A stretch of DNA of 37,325 nucleotides from Branchiostoma floridae (Eukaryota > Chordata > Leptocardii > Amphioxiformes > Branchiostomatidae): the NCBI RefSeq assembly GCF_000003815.2, contig NC_049980.1:8303261-8340585 (forward strand). Reading direction: 5' to 3'. The notes beneath the pieces were generated by a model. The model was not told the DNA's origin, did no database searches, and was given only the letters and a program-made list of their open reading frames with translations. Of the stretch, positions 1 through 10,624 are shown piece by piece. The position numbers and the translations under genes are program-made. The first letter of the stretch is position 1, and each line of letters begins with the position of its first letter.

Positions 1-1750
1 CCCCCCTTGCCCATCAGCAGACGACCTCGCTTTCGAATACGCCCCCCTTGCCCTTCAGCAGACGACCTGCTTTGGAAAACACCCCCCTTGCCCATCAGCA
101 GACGACCTGCTTTCGAATACGCCCCTCTTGCCCATCAGCAGACGACCTGCTTTTGAAAACGCCCCCTTGCCCATCAGCAGACGACGTGCTTTTGAATACG
201 CCCCCCTTGCCCATCAGCAGATGACCTGCTTTGGAAAACGCCCCCCTTGCCCATCAGCAGACGACCTGCTTTCCATAACGCCCCCCTTTTCCATTAGCAG
301 ACGACCTTCTATCGAATACACCCCCCCCCCCCTGCCCATCAGCAGACGACCTGTTTTTGAAAACCCCCCCCTTGCCCAGCAGCAAACGACCTGCTTTGGA
401 AAACGCCCCCCTTGCCCTTAAACAGACGACCTGCTTTTGAAAACGCCCCCCTTGCCCATAAGGAGACGACCTGCTTTGGATAACGCCCCCCTTGCCCATA
501 AGCAGACGACCTGCTTTTGAAAACGGCCCCCTTGCCCCTCAGCAAAAGACCTGCTTTGGATAACGCCCCCCTTGCCCTTAAACAAACGACCTGTTTTTGA
601 AAACCGCCCCCTTGCCCATCAGGAGACAACCTGCTTTGGTAAACGCCCCCCTTGCCCAGCAGCAGAAAATCTGCTTTTAAAAACCCCCCCCTTGCCCATC
701 AGCAGACGACCTGATTTCCATAACGCCCCCTTTTTCCATTAGCAGACGACCTGCTTTCGAATACACCCCCCTTTCCCAGACGCAGACGACCTGCTTTCGA
801 TAACACACACCCCCATTCCCATAAGCAGACGACCTGCTTTCGAATACGCCCCCCTTTTCCCATCAGCAGACGACCTGCTTTGGAAAACGCCCCCTTGCCC
901 ATCAGCAGACGACCTGCTTTCGATTACGCCCCGTTTGCCCATCAGCAGACGACCTGCTTTGGATAACGCCCCTCTTGTCCAACAGCAGACGACCTGCTTT
1001 GGAAAATGCCCCCCATGNNNNNNNNNNNNNNNNNNNNNNNNNNNNNNNNNNNNNNNNNNNNNNNNNNNNNNNNNNNNNNNNNNNNNNNNNNNNNNNNNNN
1101 NNNNNNNNNNNNNNNNNTGTTTTCAATATCGCCCCTCTTGTCCATCAGCAGACGACCTGCTTTCGAATACGCCCCCCTTGCCCATCAGCAGACGACCTGC
1201 TTTCGATAACGCCCCTCTTGTCCATCAGCAGACGACCTGCTTTCAAATACGCCCCCCCTTGCCCATCAGCAGACGACCATCTTTCGAATTCGCCCCCTTG
1301 TGCATTAGCAGACGACCTGCTTTCGAATACGCCCCCTTGTGCATTAGCAGACGACCTGCTTTCGAATACGCCCCCCTTGTGCATCAGCAGACGACCTGCT
1401 TACGATTTTATACAAATACGCCCCCCTTGCCCATCAGCAGACGACCTGCTTTCGAATACACCCCCCTTGTCCATCAGCAGACGACCTGCTTTCAAATACA
1501 CTGCTTTCAAATACACTCCCTTCGCTCATCGTTTACAAAACATCAGATGACTTGCTTTTGAATACACCCCCTTGCCATTTACTTACAAACAGCAGACAAT
1601 CCGTTTTTGAATACGCACCCCCTTGCCCTTCAGCAGACAACCTGCTTTCGAATACAACTCCATTGACAATCATTTACAAAACAGCAGACGACCTGCTGTC
1701 GAATATGCCCCCCTTCCCCATCATTTAAAATAGCAGACGACCTGCTTTTG
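1..1750. repeat. ~40-bp minisatellite array
   Basis: More than 35 head-to-tail units of about 40 bp. Each carries a C-run, CCCATCAGCAGACGACCTGC and TTTCGAATACG or a close variant. GACGACCTGC recurs at 61, 101 and 141, fixing the period. The array starts before base 1 and is interrupted by an assembly gap at 1018-1117. Long open frames across it on both strands only reflect the repeat and are not genes. From about 1500 onward the units become longer and more diverged. Confidence 0.95.
1018..1117. other. assembly gap (100 N)
   Basis: Run of 100 N inside the minisatellite. The array was probably not resolved here, so its true length is unknown. Confidence 0.99.
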
Positions 1751-1840
1751 ATTTTGTTCACCTTCATCATCATTTACCAAACAGGAGATGATCTTCTTTC
1801 AAGTTCTCACCCCTCACCATCATTTACAAAACGCATATCA
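1500..1840. repeat. long-form variants of the minisatellite unit
   Basis: These units keep CAGCAGACGACCTGCTTT but add a segment like ATCATTTACAAAACAGCAG, giving about 52-60 bp per unit. They form the degenerate right edge of the array. The same long form reappears at 4320-4560. Confidence 0.8.
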
Positions 1841-1937
1841 ACCTGTTCACTCCTTTTTTCAGTGCCCGTTTCCCACGTACCCTTCTTAGCCAAGCCTCAG
1901 TCCGGCCCAGGTCCTTACACACTCCCGCAGAGCATGT

Positions 1938-2600
1938 TATCCAGCCTTCCGCGGAACCCCATCGCGCTGGATAAAGTCACAAAAAGTAAAAAAAGAACAT
2001 ACACAACTTCTCGGATCGTCCAAACCTTCCGTGGAATCCCTTCGCGCCAGTTAATGTCACAGCATTGTCAAGAAAGAACGTACGTGACTTGTCGGATCAT
2101 CCAGCTTTCCGCGGAACCCCTTCGCCCTGGATGTCGTCACAGCGTTTCACGAGAGAAACATACACAAAGTTTTGGATCGTCCAGCTTTCTGCAGAACCCC
2201 TTTGCGCTGGATGTCGTCACAGCGTGTCACAAGAGAAACGTACACAAATTTTCGGATCGTCCGGCTTTCCTCGGAACCCCTTCGCGCTGGATGTCATCAC
2301 ATTGTATCACGAGAGAAACGTACACAAATTTTCGGATTGTCCAGCTTTCCGCGGAAACCCTTCGCGCTGGGTAAAGTCACACCAAGCTAAAATACAACTA
2401 CACACTTTCCGAATCATTCAGCTTTCTGCGGAACCCCGTCGCACTGAATGATAATCCCAAAAAGAAAATACCAGCTTTCGGCGGTGTCTCGTCGTGCTAT
2501 TCACCAAGGCGTCAGACTAAACGCAAAACAGGGTTACTCGATTATTACTGAACAAACCAGCGTCCCGTGGTACCCCATCACACTGGAGAACGATATCTCA
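1938..2600. repeat. ~81-bp tandem repeat
   Basis: Copies of the core CAGCTTTCCGCGGAACCCC followed by TTCGCGCTGG occur at about 1940, 2020, 2098, 2180, 2260, 2340 and 2418, with weaker ones near 2470 and 2556. Spacing is 80-81 bp. Since 81 is a multiple of three, open frames of up to about 200 codons appear by chance; these show no domain and shift frame where a unit is 80 bp. Confidence 0.85.
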
Positions 2601-2699
2601 AAAGTAACAAGAAAAAAGGAGGGGGGAGAACCTGCTGAAAAGAGAACAACCGAAAATGACTCACAGTCCAATTTCCTTGAGCTGGGGCTGGGCAGTGTC

Positions 2700-4200
2700 G
2701 CGGACTGGAGTGCTAGCTGACCCTGATCCTCCTACTGCTGTCCCTTGTAGCATTGCGCCATAAAGCCGCCTCTTCGGGTTCCCTGGTATCTTAAAATATT
2801 TTTATTAAAATATCTTCATTAAAAAAACGTGGTTCACAACAAAAACATCATAGCCTAACAGGTTTCCTGTCGCATCTTGACCCCTCTTTGCATGCCACCG
2901 ACGGGTCCCATGGCCACATATCTGGCAAGGTTGATGGTGGCTTGTCCCGGAGCTGCATCAGACCTGTATGAACAACACGTGAACCATGAGACAGTGGGGA
3001 GGAACGGGTGCCCGGCAACAGTCCCAGACAAACACAAGTCTAAATACATACGAAACTTGCACACCGCCCAGTCCCAGCACATGCGAGCGAGCCGCGTTAT
3101 GTGCACGTGGGGATTAGCACGCGCACATTCACAATTGCAACTTCCCCTGCGCCTTACAGTTACACATTCAGGCACATGCAAATCAAACCCCAAACTAATG
3201 CAAATACTCGCAGAACCCCAAACACAACCGCGACGTTCCATCTAGGACTGCAAAAGAAATTTTACCTCGCCAAAACAGAAAATGACACCCAAATCGTACC
3301 AACTGCAGCATTCAAAGCTCAGAGACGGTGGCTGAACACTAGGCCAAACTCTCTCAGAGGAGTAACATCTAGTCCTGAAAGACAAAGAAATCCCGGGGTC
3401 GCCATCTTGCCCCATAGACCATGCCATCGTTGTCCTCTGTTTCTGCCTGAAATATTACCGAAAATAAAAGACATCAAAATCTGGAAACTTTCGTTCTGCT
3501 CCACACCTCAGCAATAAATGCCAGCATCCATATCTTTCCCTGATGGAGTATTATGGTAGATTTGCGAGACAAAAGATTTCAAAGAGAACCGCCATCTTGT
3601 TTCTGCACAAAGATCTATCTCATGTAGCTCGGATTCGGCTTAAAACATTCACAAAATCAAGAAATCACACAAGAATCACACAGCTCCAAAATGGGACAAA
3701 ACGTCAGCATGAACTAAAGGCGTCCTTAACTCACCCCGGCCAGGATTAAGTTAAGCGGATTAAACGCTGAAAGAAGAAATTCATATAATGCAGCTAGCTC
3801 TGTTCCCTGGGTCTTTCCTCCCCAAACAGGAAAAAATCCCCTAGAACACTAACAATAAAAAACACAAGGGTTACAAAAGGTGTGGCTGGCCACCAAAAAT
3901 TCAGTCGTACTCGATGGCATCCAACACAGCAAACATAGCTCTATACCTCCTGCAAAGCAGACACAATATTCAGTACACGAGGAAAACTGTCAAAATGTCT
4001 CGTCGTCCGCAAGGAAGCATAACACCAAATCTTCCGGGGAAGCAAAGGTCCCCCATACGGGAGACCGCTAAGCCCTCGAGCTCCCTTCGGCATCCAAAAC
4101 CGTCCTCGGTGGTGACGAGTTTTCTGCTTTCGCGGTGGTCAGGAGGAGTTAGGGGGAGACAGCGGGAGCTCTACGCAGACGGAGGACTGAGATGTGTATG
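2700..4200. other. no recognisable gene
   Basis: About 1.5 kb of mixed composition. The open frames (for example minus 2855-3241 and plus 3101-3517) have no recognisable domain and contradict each other on opposite strands. A minus-strand AATAAA lies near 2805 and promoter-like elements near 4220, so a minus-strand non-coding transcript is conceivable but unsupported. Confidence 0.5.
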
Positions 4201-4217
4201 CATCTCTTCGTAACGTG

Positions 4218-4253
4218 GGGTCAAAGGTCAACTTCCAAGGACCAATGACCAAT
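4218..4253. promoter_or_regulatory. DR1-type site plus two CCAAT boxes
   Basis: GGGTCAAAGGTCA at 4218-4230 is two nuclear-receptor half-sites separated by one base (DR1, the HNF4/RXR type). Two CCAAT boxes follow at 4242-4246 and 4249-4253. The neighbouring 3960-4200 is comparatively GC-rich. The cluster looks like a promoter, but no coding exon can be attached to it. Function is inferred from motifs only. Confidence 0.35.
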
Positions 4254-4319
4254 CAAGTTAAATAGCCTTAAAATTCGTCCTTAAAATTAACATAGAATTT
4301 TCATAGAATAGTTGAAAGT

Positions 4320-4560
4320 GCGTTCAAGTTTGCCTTCCTTCCACATTCAAGGTCATTTACATAACAGACGGTGAGGCCCTCTTTCCTTTTCAAGATTACT
4401 TACAAAATTGTAGAAGATGGTCATGGTGCATTTGAATTAGCCTCCCCTCCCCATTCAAGATCATTTACAAAAACAGTAGACCATGCGTTTCAAACTTGCC
4501 CCCGTTCCTATTTAAGATCATTTACAAAATAGCAGACGACTCTTTCCAATTCGCCTCCTT
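4320..4560. repeat. diverged long-form minisatellite units
   Basis: About four degenerate units with ATTCAAGATCATTTACAAAA, then CAG-AGAC and C-runs, matching the long form at 1500-1840. They lie 2.5 kb from the main array and look like an old remnant of it. Confidence 0.7.
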
Positions 4561-4982
4561 ACCCTACACATCAGTTGCAATCAAATACTGTATTGATTTT
4601 TCATAATGTGTTTCTGTTTGTTGGGAAGATCAGTGCACGATAGTGCAGAGACTGCCATTAATTGATTCTAATTTGCATCAGGGAACAGAGCAGCAGTATA
4701 ATCAAACAATGGATAGTGAGTGAAATCAAAAATACCGCCCAAACTGAAAACACCCTGTCTGGTATTACACTCATCAGGTACCCAGTTTTTTTTTCTCGTA
4801 AGGCCACAGCAAGTAAATTTTATGGATGACATCTTCTGCAGACTGCGGAAAAAAAAACAAGATAGGTGGAAAAAAAACACTACATTTTCAAAAATTGGCA
4901 CCATTCAGTTTCAGTTCAGTGATGAATGTTGTAACAAGAACTAAAGGGACAAACCATGATGGTATCAGAGCTAGCAAGGCAT

Positions 4983-5387
4983 TAGGGTTGTGTACCTAAA
5001 CAAATTACAGGTACAGGTACAGGTACACGGGTTTAGGTACAGGTCCGGACCTGCACCTGTACCTAAAAAAGTTTAACCAAGTATATGCAAGTTAACATGT
5101 ACCTAACCCAGTAACTGTCTTACGGTTGTCATCTTTGTACTTGGAATTACATGTTTGAATCTCAAAACAATTTCTTCTGCAAGTTTTCTTAAGTTTCAAC
5201 TGCAAGATTATCACCATTGTCATTGTTGATTCAGGATTTACTTGTCTATCAGTCTTAAAAAGTAGTGTTTGATAGTGATTTAGTTTGTTTAGGTACAGGT
5301 ACAGTACACAGATGTTTAGGTCCGGACCTGTACTTAAACATTTTTTTACGTACAATACAGGTACGGGTATTTAGGTACACAGCCCTA
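4983..5387. mobile_element. MITE with TAGGGYTGTGTACCTAAA ends
   Basis: Terminal inverted repeats: TAGGGTTGTGTACCTAAA at the left and, read on the other strand, TAGGGCTGTGTACCTAAA at the right. Just inside each end lie clusters of a GGTACAGG-type repeat and the palindrome GGTCCGGACC. About 405 bp, no transposase frame, no clear target duplication. Confidence 0.7.
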
Positions 5388-5409
5388 CAAGAAATTCATT
5401 CCTGTATTC

Positions 5410-5515
5410 AAGACAAGAACTGGTGTGATAAAAGTGACACTAGTGTGGTAGACTGGCATCACCAACAAAGTTGGTAACCACACTCATGGATTCCATATTG
5501 GTGTCACTTTTACAA
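5410..5515. repeat. short inverted repeat
   Basis: GTGATAAAAGTGACAC and TGTGGT on the left pair imperfectly with ACCACACT and GGTGTCACTTTTAC on the right. Probably a small fold-back element abutting the previous MITE. Confidence 0.5.
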
Positions 5516-5589
5516 CTATCCAATAAGTCCTGGGCACCTCGCATGTGTCACTTCTACAAGTACAATTATTATTAGGCTACAACACAGCA

Positions 5590-5685
5590 TATTTGGGTAC
5601 TAGTACTTAACAGTTAGGTCCAGGTTCAGGTCTGGACCTGGTCATCACCTGTATTCTGTACCAGTACCCACCCCTAGCCAGGACC
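5590..5685. repeat. fragment related to the GGTACAGG MITE
   Basis: Contains GGTCCAGGTTCAGGTCTGGACC and an outward GTACCAGTACCCACCCCTA. It resembles the internal repeats of the element at 4983-5387 but lacks its intact ends. Confidence 0.45.
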
Positions 5686-6048
5686 AAAGTCAAGAGCATT
5701 CAAACTTTACCTCATGGGTGGCAAAAATCTCTTAAACACTGCCAACTGCATTTCACATCACTGCCAACATCTGGGCATAGATGTTGGGACAGCCTTACAC
5801 AACAACATGAAGTACCACAGGACAGGCCACACCCTTAATATAGTGTTGGGTCGCAGCTGTACATTGTGGTAAGTTTTGTTTCTAAGCTCTAGAATCTTAC
5901 CTTGTTTCTACTAGCCTTGTTGGTAAAAGAAAAACCAAACTGGGTGGTCCACACCTTAGCAGCTAATCCAAAAAGTAAAGTCTAGATGCCAGGCCTGACT
6001 TTCATCTTTATGGGCTATGCAAATTAGGAGGGTCACACATTCCTTCTC

Positions 6049-6148
6049 NNNNNNNNNNNNNNNNNNNNNNNNNNNNNNNNNNNNNNNNNNNNNNNNNNNN
6101 NNNNNNNNNNNNNNNNNNNNNNNNNNNNNNNNNNNNNNNNNNNNNNNN
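6049..6148. other. assembly gap (100 N)
   Basis: Run of 100 N directly upstream of a LINE-type 3' tail. Confidence 0.99.
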
Positions 6149-6245
6149 CTATTTCCATTCTCCGTAAGGGGTCTCTGTAGAAAAATTCATATTCCTAATG
6201 CAAATAGACAAACCACGGGCAAGAATTTGCAATAAACAACAATTT
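6149..6245 (+). mobile_element. LINE 3' tail fragment
   Basis: Ends with GGGCAAGAATTTGCAATAAA, nearly the same as GGACAAGAATTTGCAATAAA at about 10213-10232, which follows a LINE-like reading frame. This is therefore probably the 3' end of another copy of that retrotransposon, its body hidden in the adjacent gap. Confidence 0.5.
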
Positions 6246-6569
6246 ATCTTCACTATGAGTATGACAGAAAAGCCAGGAGAAGTTGAATGTATCCAACTTC
6301 ATTTTGTATCAGTTAGCTGAATCTTTTCAACAAGTCTTGTACTGACCTGTTCTTAGCCCGGTGTGGCAAAAATGTGCAATAAAGGTCTTCATTCATCAAT
6401 AATAATTTTAACCGCACGACTCGGGGCCTGTTGTAGAATTTCCTTGGGCGTTTGGGGACATGTTGGCTCTAGGCTAGAGTAGAGGAGTTGGTCTGTTGGC
6501 TGTTGTATTTGTAGCAGTTTTGCGGTTTTACATTTCAAGTATTCTTTTTTATATCCATGACGCAGGGTT

Positions 6570-6910
6570 GTAGTCAGCACCTTTCCTTCGGTCCTTTGAA
6601 GGAATTTTGCAGCTGGGGACTGGAAAAGTTTTCCCCATTCCGTCCCCTGGGACAGACAAAATTGATATGTAAAGATATAAAAAAACTAAAACCCATGTGT
6701 TCTTCTTCACCAAAACAGGTGCCATTGAGCAGCTTAGTCTACAAGCAAAATGCAGGAAATAGTGTTTCAGAGGGTCTGGATTTAAAAATTTTCTGGGACC
6801 CAGACCCCCTAGAAATGACGCGCAACGTCACGCCATGCCTTTGGTGCTTGATAGGATTCCCATTAAAATCAAGGGGACTGAAAATGATTTCAGGCTGGCT
6901 ACAACCCTGC
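6570..6910. repeat. dispersed satellite-like repeat
   Basis: Contains ACAAGCAAAATGCAGGAAAT, GTGTTTCAGAGGGTCTGGAT and a stretch rich in TTCGG/CCCC. The same string of motifs recurs at 11430-11850, 13105-13250 and, reversed, at 14551-15250. The open frame over this copy (6557-6913) has no protein similarity I recognise. Confidence 0.6.
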
Positions 6911-6928
6911 TAAGACGTTATATCTGTA

Positions 6929-7100
6929 TACTGTAAATGCAAAAATGTTCGCGGTGGATTAATGTTCGCCGTTTTCCTGGTGACCTCTTCACCTTGAACT
7001 TAAAACCACCGTGAACATTTTTCTACAATGGTATTAGACTGTGTCCTTTTTCCCGCTACCGCGAAATTAAATCCCGACAAACTTAAATGCATTTACAGTA
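6929..7100. mobile_element. MITE with TACTGTAAATGC ends
   Basis: 172 bp bounded by TACTGTAAATGC and its reverse complement GCATTTACAGTA. Inside are TTCGCGGTGG and CCGCTACCGCG segments. A second copy with the same ends and interior lies at 27767-27962 inside a TAF1C intron. Confidence 0.85.
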
Positions 7101-7249
7101 TTTCAGTATCTCAAATCATTCACAGCTAGGTGGTTCTGTCAAATTGATAGAAAGTGTATGATGAAAGACTGAGAATTCAAAATCCATTCTTTTCAAAATG
7201 ATGGAAAATCTGGTCAATGATGGGTAAGATAAAACCACCTAGATCAGAC

Positions 7250-7273
7250 CAAGAAGGTTAAAATACCTCCTTG
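7250..7273. repeat. imperfect CAAGG…CCTTG micro-palindrome
   Basis: 24 bp, CAAGAAGGTT…TACCTCCTTG. Similar to the three perfect micro-palindromes elsewhere but with mismatches and no flanking direct repeat. Probably an old copy. Confidence 0.4.
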
Positions 7274-7676
7274 ATAAAAAAAATAATGTTTTGGCCATGG
7301 GAACCAGCCAAGGCTGTGCTAATTACCTTATGCAAAGTCAGGCATACAGCTGTGAACTACCCCAGCCAAAGCTTCCTTTGTTTAACACTTTCTTTGATGC
7401 TGGGTGGTAATGAGATTATGAGATTATAATCTAAATCCCTCTAGGCTTCATGTAAATGAGCTTGTCTCTTGCACAACTACAAAAACGTACAAGTATGAAT
7501 TTGTCCCCAAGGGTCTGTGGACAAACAGTTTCACTTTGAGCTAGTTTGAACATCTCATTCAATCTTCAAACAAAAAGTTTAAAACAAACACTGAGTCTGT
7601 ACATGAAAATTTTAACAGGTGTAAGTTACTCGTAGAAGTAGAGAAGTAGAGCAGAGAGCCATTCATTTTGTCAAAA

Positions 7677-7713
7677 CAAGGAGGTTAAAAAAAGTGATTT
7701 TTTAACCTCCTTG
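7677..7713. mobile_element. micro-palindromic element, copy 1
   Basis: 37 bp: CAAGGAGGTTAAAAAA, a short spacer, then the reverse complement ending CCTCCTTG. It is flanked on both sides by GTCAAAA (7670-7676 and 7714-7720). Ends and flank length match the copies at 14724 and 15763. Confidence 0.65.
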
Positions 7714-7890
7714 GTCAAAACAATAATTTTACAACATAACAGCTTGGACTTACCAAGGAGGTTATACCATGTGAATTCTTCCACCACTACTTCATCAAGT
7801 TCATGCTGTGGTCAAGAAGTTCAGGTCCATGTGTGCAGTCCGCTCTGCCATCTACAAAATAAAGCAAAATTGAGAAACAGGTACTTATAT

Positions 7891-7916
7891 AAACCACCTT
7901 TAATCAAGGTGGTTAA
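7891..7916. repeat. short palindrome
   Basis: AACCACCTTTAATCAAGG continues to GTGGTT, giving an almost perfect hairpin of about 24 bp. The arms are related to, but not the same as, the CAAGGAGG family. No flanking duplication seen. Confidence 0.5.
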
Positions 7917-8117
7917 AAATCTTTGTAACCTCATCAAACAGTCCTTGCTTTAATCAATGATACAACAGTTTATAATTTGTGACTCTGGAGAAATTATTAG
8001 TCATGGTCTATATTTGTTCATGTTATACATATACTTATCCCATTCCCCCTTATTATGATGGACGTCTGTTATCCCAAGTGCACGAGTGCCACAGTGACTG
8101 AGCAAGGCAATATCATA

Positions 8118-8337
8118 CTCTCCAAGCAGAGGTTAGGCTTCGGCTGTTTTTTAAAACGTTTTGTTAGTTGTTTTTATCGGGCTTTCTATTTTGAATGGTA
8201 TCTTGTATTGTCAAAATCTAACAATACAAGATACAATAAAAAATAGAAAGCCCGATAAAAACAACTAAAAAAACGTTAAAAAAAAAACAACCGGAGCCTA
8301 ACCTCTACTTTACTTGGAGATAGAGTAGGTCCTCAGA
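8118..8337. mobile_element. ~220-bp fold-back element
   Basis: Arms of roughly 100 bp. Left: CTCTCCAAGCAGAGGTTAGG, then a run toward TTTTTATCGGGCTTTCTA. Right: the reverse complement, ending in CCTAACCTCT and CTTGGAGA. The short loop sits at the ACAATACAAGATAC region. Related shorter copies lie at 15255, 15881 and 16171. Confidence 0.8.
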
Positions 8338-8365
8338 CAACAGCTCCCCGGGGGTCCTCGTGCGC

Positions 8366-8388
8366 GGCGGGCAATCGTCTTGCCCGCC
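8366..8388. repeat. GC-rich hairpin
   Basis: GGCGGGCAA (8366-8374) and TTGCCCGCC (8380-8388) form a perfect 9-bp stem with a 5-base loop. No T-run follows on either strand, so it is not a classical terminator. Role unknown. Confidence 0.5.
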
Positions 8389-8812
8389 AAACCAGCTGGC
8401 GCTGGCTGGGGCCGGGTACAAATATTTGTTGACAGGCGAAGAGCAACTTATATAACGCCCTTGCTTAAAAACTTACTGTGTTGTGACACTTGATTGCCAT
8501 TAAAATAACATCAAATCGCGCGTTGTACCCACCTTCTGTATCAAAATCTGTTGTTGTTGTTTCCGTATGACTATGAGTTCTCTCTCCAACTTGGGTCCAA
8601 GGCCGGGTTGAACTTGCTCTCTCAAACAAGCTGCCATCGGACGGTCCACTCCTATCTCTACTGATAAATAGGAACAGGGCTATCTTTAGAGAACCTAGCT
8701 AGACAAGACATGAGTTTTTGAGGTACTTTCAAGAGGAATAATAAGATCTCTCACTTGATCTCTGACACAGCTGACCCACTCACGAGTTCGTGTAATCCGC
8801 GCTCGCATCATG

Positions 8813-8836
8813 TGATTGGAAGGGCCTATATAAAAG
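8813..8836 (+). promoter_or_regulatory. TATA box with upstream reverse CCAAT
   Basis: GATTGG (reverse CCAAT) at about 8814 is followed by CTATATAAAAG at 8826-8836. This is a good match to a vertebrate-type TATA promoter firing rightwards. No recognisable coding exon follows within 1 kb, so it may belong to a repeat or a non-coding transcript. Confidence 0.3.
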
Positions 8837-8839
8837 AAA

Positions 8840-9850
8840 GGGGATGAGAAAACAATCCCTCAAAATATCCTTCACAGTAAGATGTAAGGTGTAAATGATC
8901 TAAATGATCATACCTGTAATTGCACTTATGATCAAATACAAGATTGATTGCTATTATTTCCTGACAACATAATAATAACGTTAAGTTTATTGAAGAATAA
9001 TATTGAAGATGAATGGTTTCTTCCTTAGGGGGAACGAGATCGGCAGCTCTCGATCCCGGGTTACAGTAGGTCATTCATACCATAACGTCCTTGCTTTATA
9101 TGGTTTATAGGCCATGTACAGTAGTCTCTATCAGGCTCCGCTGATCGGTGTTCTAATAGTAGAAATTGGACAAATAGAGTCAAAAGTACGCAAGGGGAGT
9201 CCTCCGGCCAGAGGAGTTATATCCTCATCGTGCTATGGCCGGTCCCGTCTAATCTCCAAGCAGATCCTACGGTGCCATAAGATAATTTTAAAGCTGACCA
9301 AGGAGTGTAGTCGGCCAAGGGAGTCAAACGGAAGTTTGATACTATACATTACGCACCGTGGATCTGGTTCGAGATTAGGTCCCCTCGCGTACTATTGACC
9401 CTATTTGTCAACTACATGCATTAGACCACCGATCCGCAGAACCGGGTAGAGGTAATAATAATTATAGGGCTGCTGGCATCAGCGTGCGCACTGTAAATCG
9501 TACAAAGCAGCTTCAAAATGAGCAAATAAGATTTCCGTAGACCACGCATTAACATCATGGGTGATATTCTCTGTTTTATAGCCCTCACTGATGCCGTGCG
9601 AATAAAAAACGTTTGCCCTCCTAAAAAGTTGCCTTCATTATTTGCGTATTGATACCAGTAAGCTTATAACATAGAAGGTTTTAAAAGACCTGTAAAACAG
9701 CATATGCTATGAAAAAATATTTAGAACTAAACAATTTTGATGTACGCTCCGCAATCAGCTAAATTAAAAGTAGCGCCCACCCCCTGGAAATAGAGAAGGG
9801 GCGGTACAAGAAGTTACCTGCTTGCGCTCTTTGTGAAAGAACTTGTATTT
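8840..9850. other. no gene; probable repeat remnants
   Basis: The open frames at 8826-9074 (minus) and 9114-9398 (plus) show no recognisable domains. The stretch 9235-9310 has CTCCAAGCAGATCCTACGG, resembling the CTCCAAGCAGAGG ends of the fold-back family, suggesting transposon debris. Confidence 0.45.
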
Positions 9851-9861
9851 ACTAGTCCTGC

Positions 9862-10240
9862 ACGTCAAACATTGTGAAAGACGAAACACAACTTATTTCA
9901 AACTGTTCTTTCTACTATCACGAAAGAAAAGGAATTTTGAAAAAGGCCACTAAACTCCTACCAGATTCGCCTGTGTTTTACAGACTAAAAGAAAACTACC
10001 TTCCTCCTAACATCACAGAACCCACACATTATAGAAAAGGTGTGGTCCTCCGTCTTCCACTGTCTCAGGAAAAGGAGTAAAACCCAACAAGTTACAGTTT
10101 AGAGTTAGCTTTTACTAGCGTTAGACTCTAGAGTAGACCTATTCCATACTGTTCTACACTATTTGTTTGTTTGTCCCTTTCATGGTACACATGTGTACCT
10201 GCAATTAGCCATCGGACAAGAATTTGCAATAAACTATTAT
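9862..10240 (+). mobile_element. LINE 3' end, decayed
   Basis: Frame 9874-10080 carries KDETQLISNCSFYYHER, which fits the C-terminal E-x-H/Q-L-…-C-x3-Y-x3-R pattern that follows the reverse transcriptase in many LINE proteins. A stop codon interrupts the frame just upstream (before SCTSNIVKDE). The 3' region ends with CAAGAATTTGCAATAAA, as at 6149-6245. Only the last part of the element remains. Assignment is by pattern, not alignment. Confidence 0.5.
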
Positions 10241-10461
10241 CATTATAATAATATGTTTACTGTAAGTTCTTGCCCGAGAGCTAGTTGCAAGTGACACAAA
10301 TGACGTATACAGACAATGTTAAACAATATAGTAAGCAACTATATTGAATAAGTCTATATTCTAACGCTAAAATGTATCTTATTGGGTTTGACGTCAGTTT
10401 TGAGACAGCAGAAGACGTATGGACATAGCCTCAATAGCAGGCTCTCTTAGGCCTTTTTTTT

Positions 10462-10579
10462 AATATACACTTTTGCTGGCCATTTCTTTTTGTACTGGGT
10501 CGCTGATTGCTGGCCTTATCTGACTGCCGTCCTTAATCAGCGACCCAGCACAAAAAGAAATGGCCAACAAACGTGTATT
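10462..10579. repeat. 118-bp near-perfect palindrome
   Basis: Left arm 10462-10508 (AATATACACTTTTG…TGGGTCGCTGATT) pairs with right arm 10535-10579 (AATCAGCGACCCAGC…CGTGTATT), with only a few mismatches and a 26-base loop. It looks like a small fold-back transposon. No target duplication found. Confidence 0.8.
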
Positions 10580-10624
10580 ATGAGCAAAAAAATAGGGAGG
10601 CTAAAATGAACCCACCTAAAATAT

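Noticed and set aside
128-1561. Long open frames across the first 1.5 kb on both strands
   Set aside because: They read the 40-bp minisatellite and run through an N gap; repeated low-complexity peptides on both strands are a by-product of the repeat.
1-1750. Possible CRISPR array (regular ~40-bp period)
   Set aside because: There are no unique spacers between repeats; the whole unit is repeated, and the surrounding genes are animal genes with introns.
2717-2793. Hydrophobic exon-like frame on the plus strand (LTLILLLLSLVAL, then RHK and a stop) behind an AG
   Set aside because: Only about 25 codons, no upstream exon found and no pyrimidine tract before the AG; too weak to call.
2855-3245. 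Overlapping 120-codon frames on both strands
   Set aside because: Neither has a recognisable domain, and mirrored open frames suggest low stop density rather than coding.
8366-8388. Rho-independent terminator
   Set aside because: The hairpin has no T-run and the sequence is from an animal, where such terminators do not act.
9874-10080. Independent small gene of 68 codons
   Set aside because: Its pattern fits a LINE C-terminus, it is preceded by a stop in the same frame, and it is followed by a LINE-type tail.
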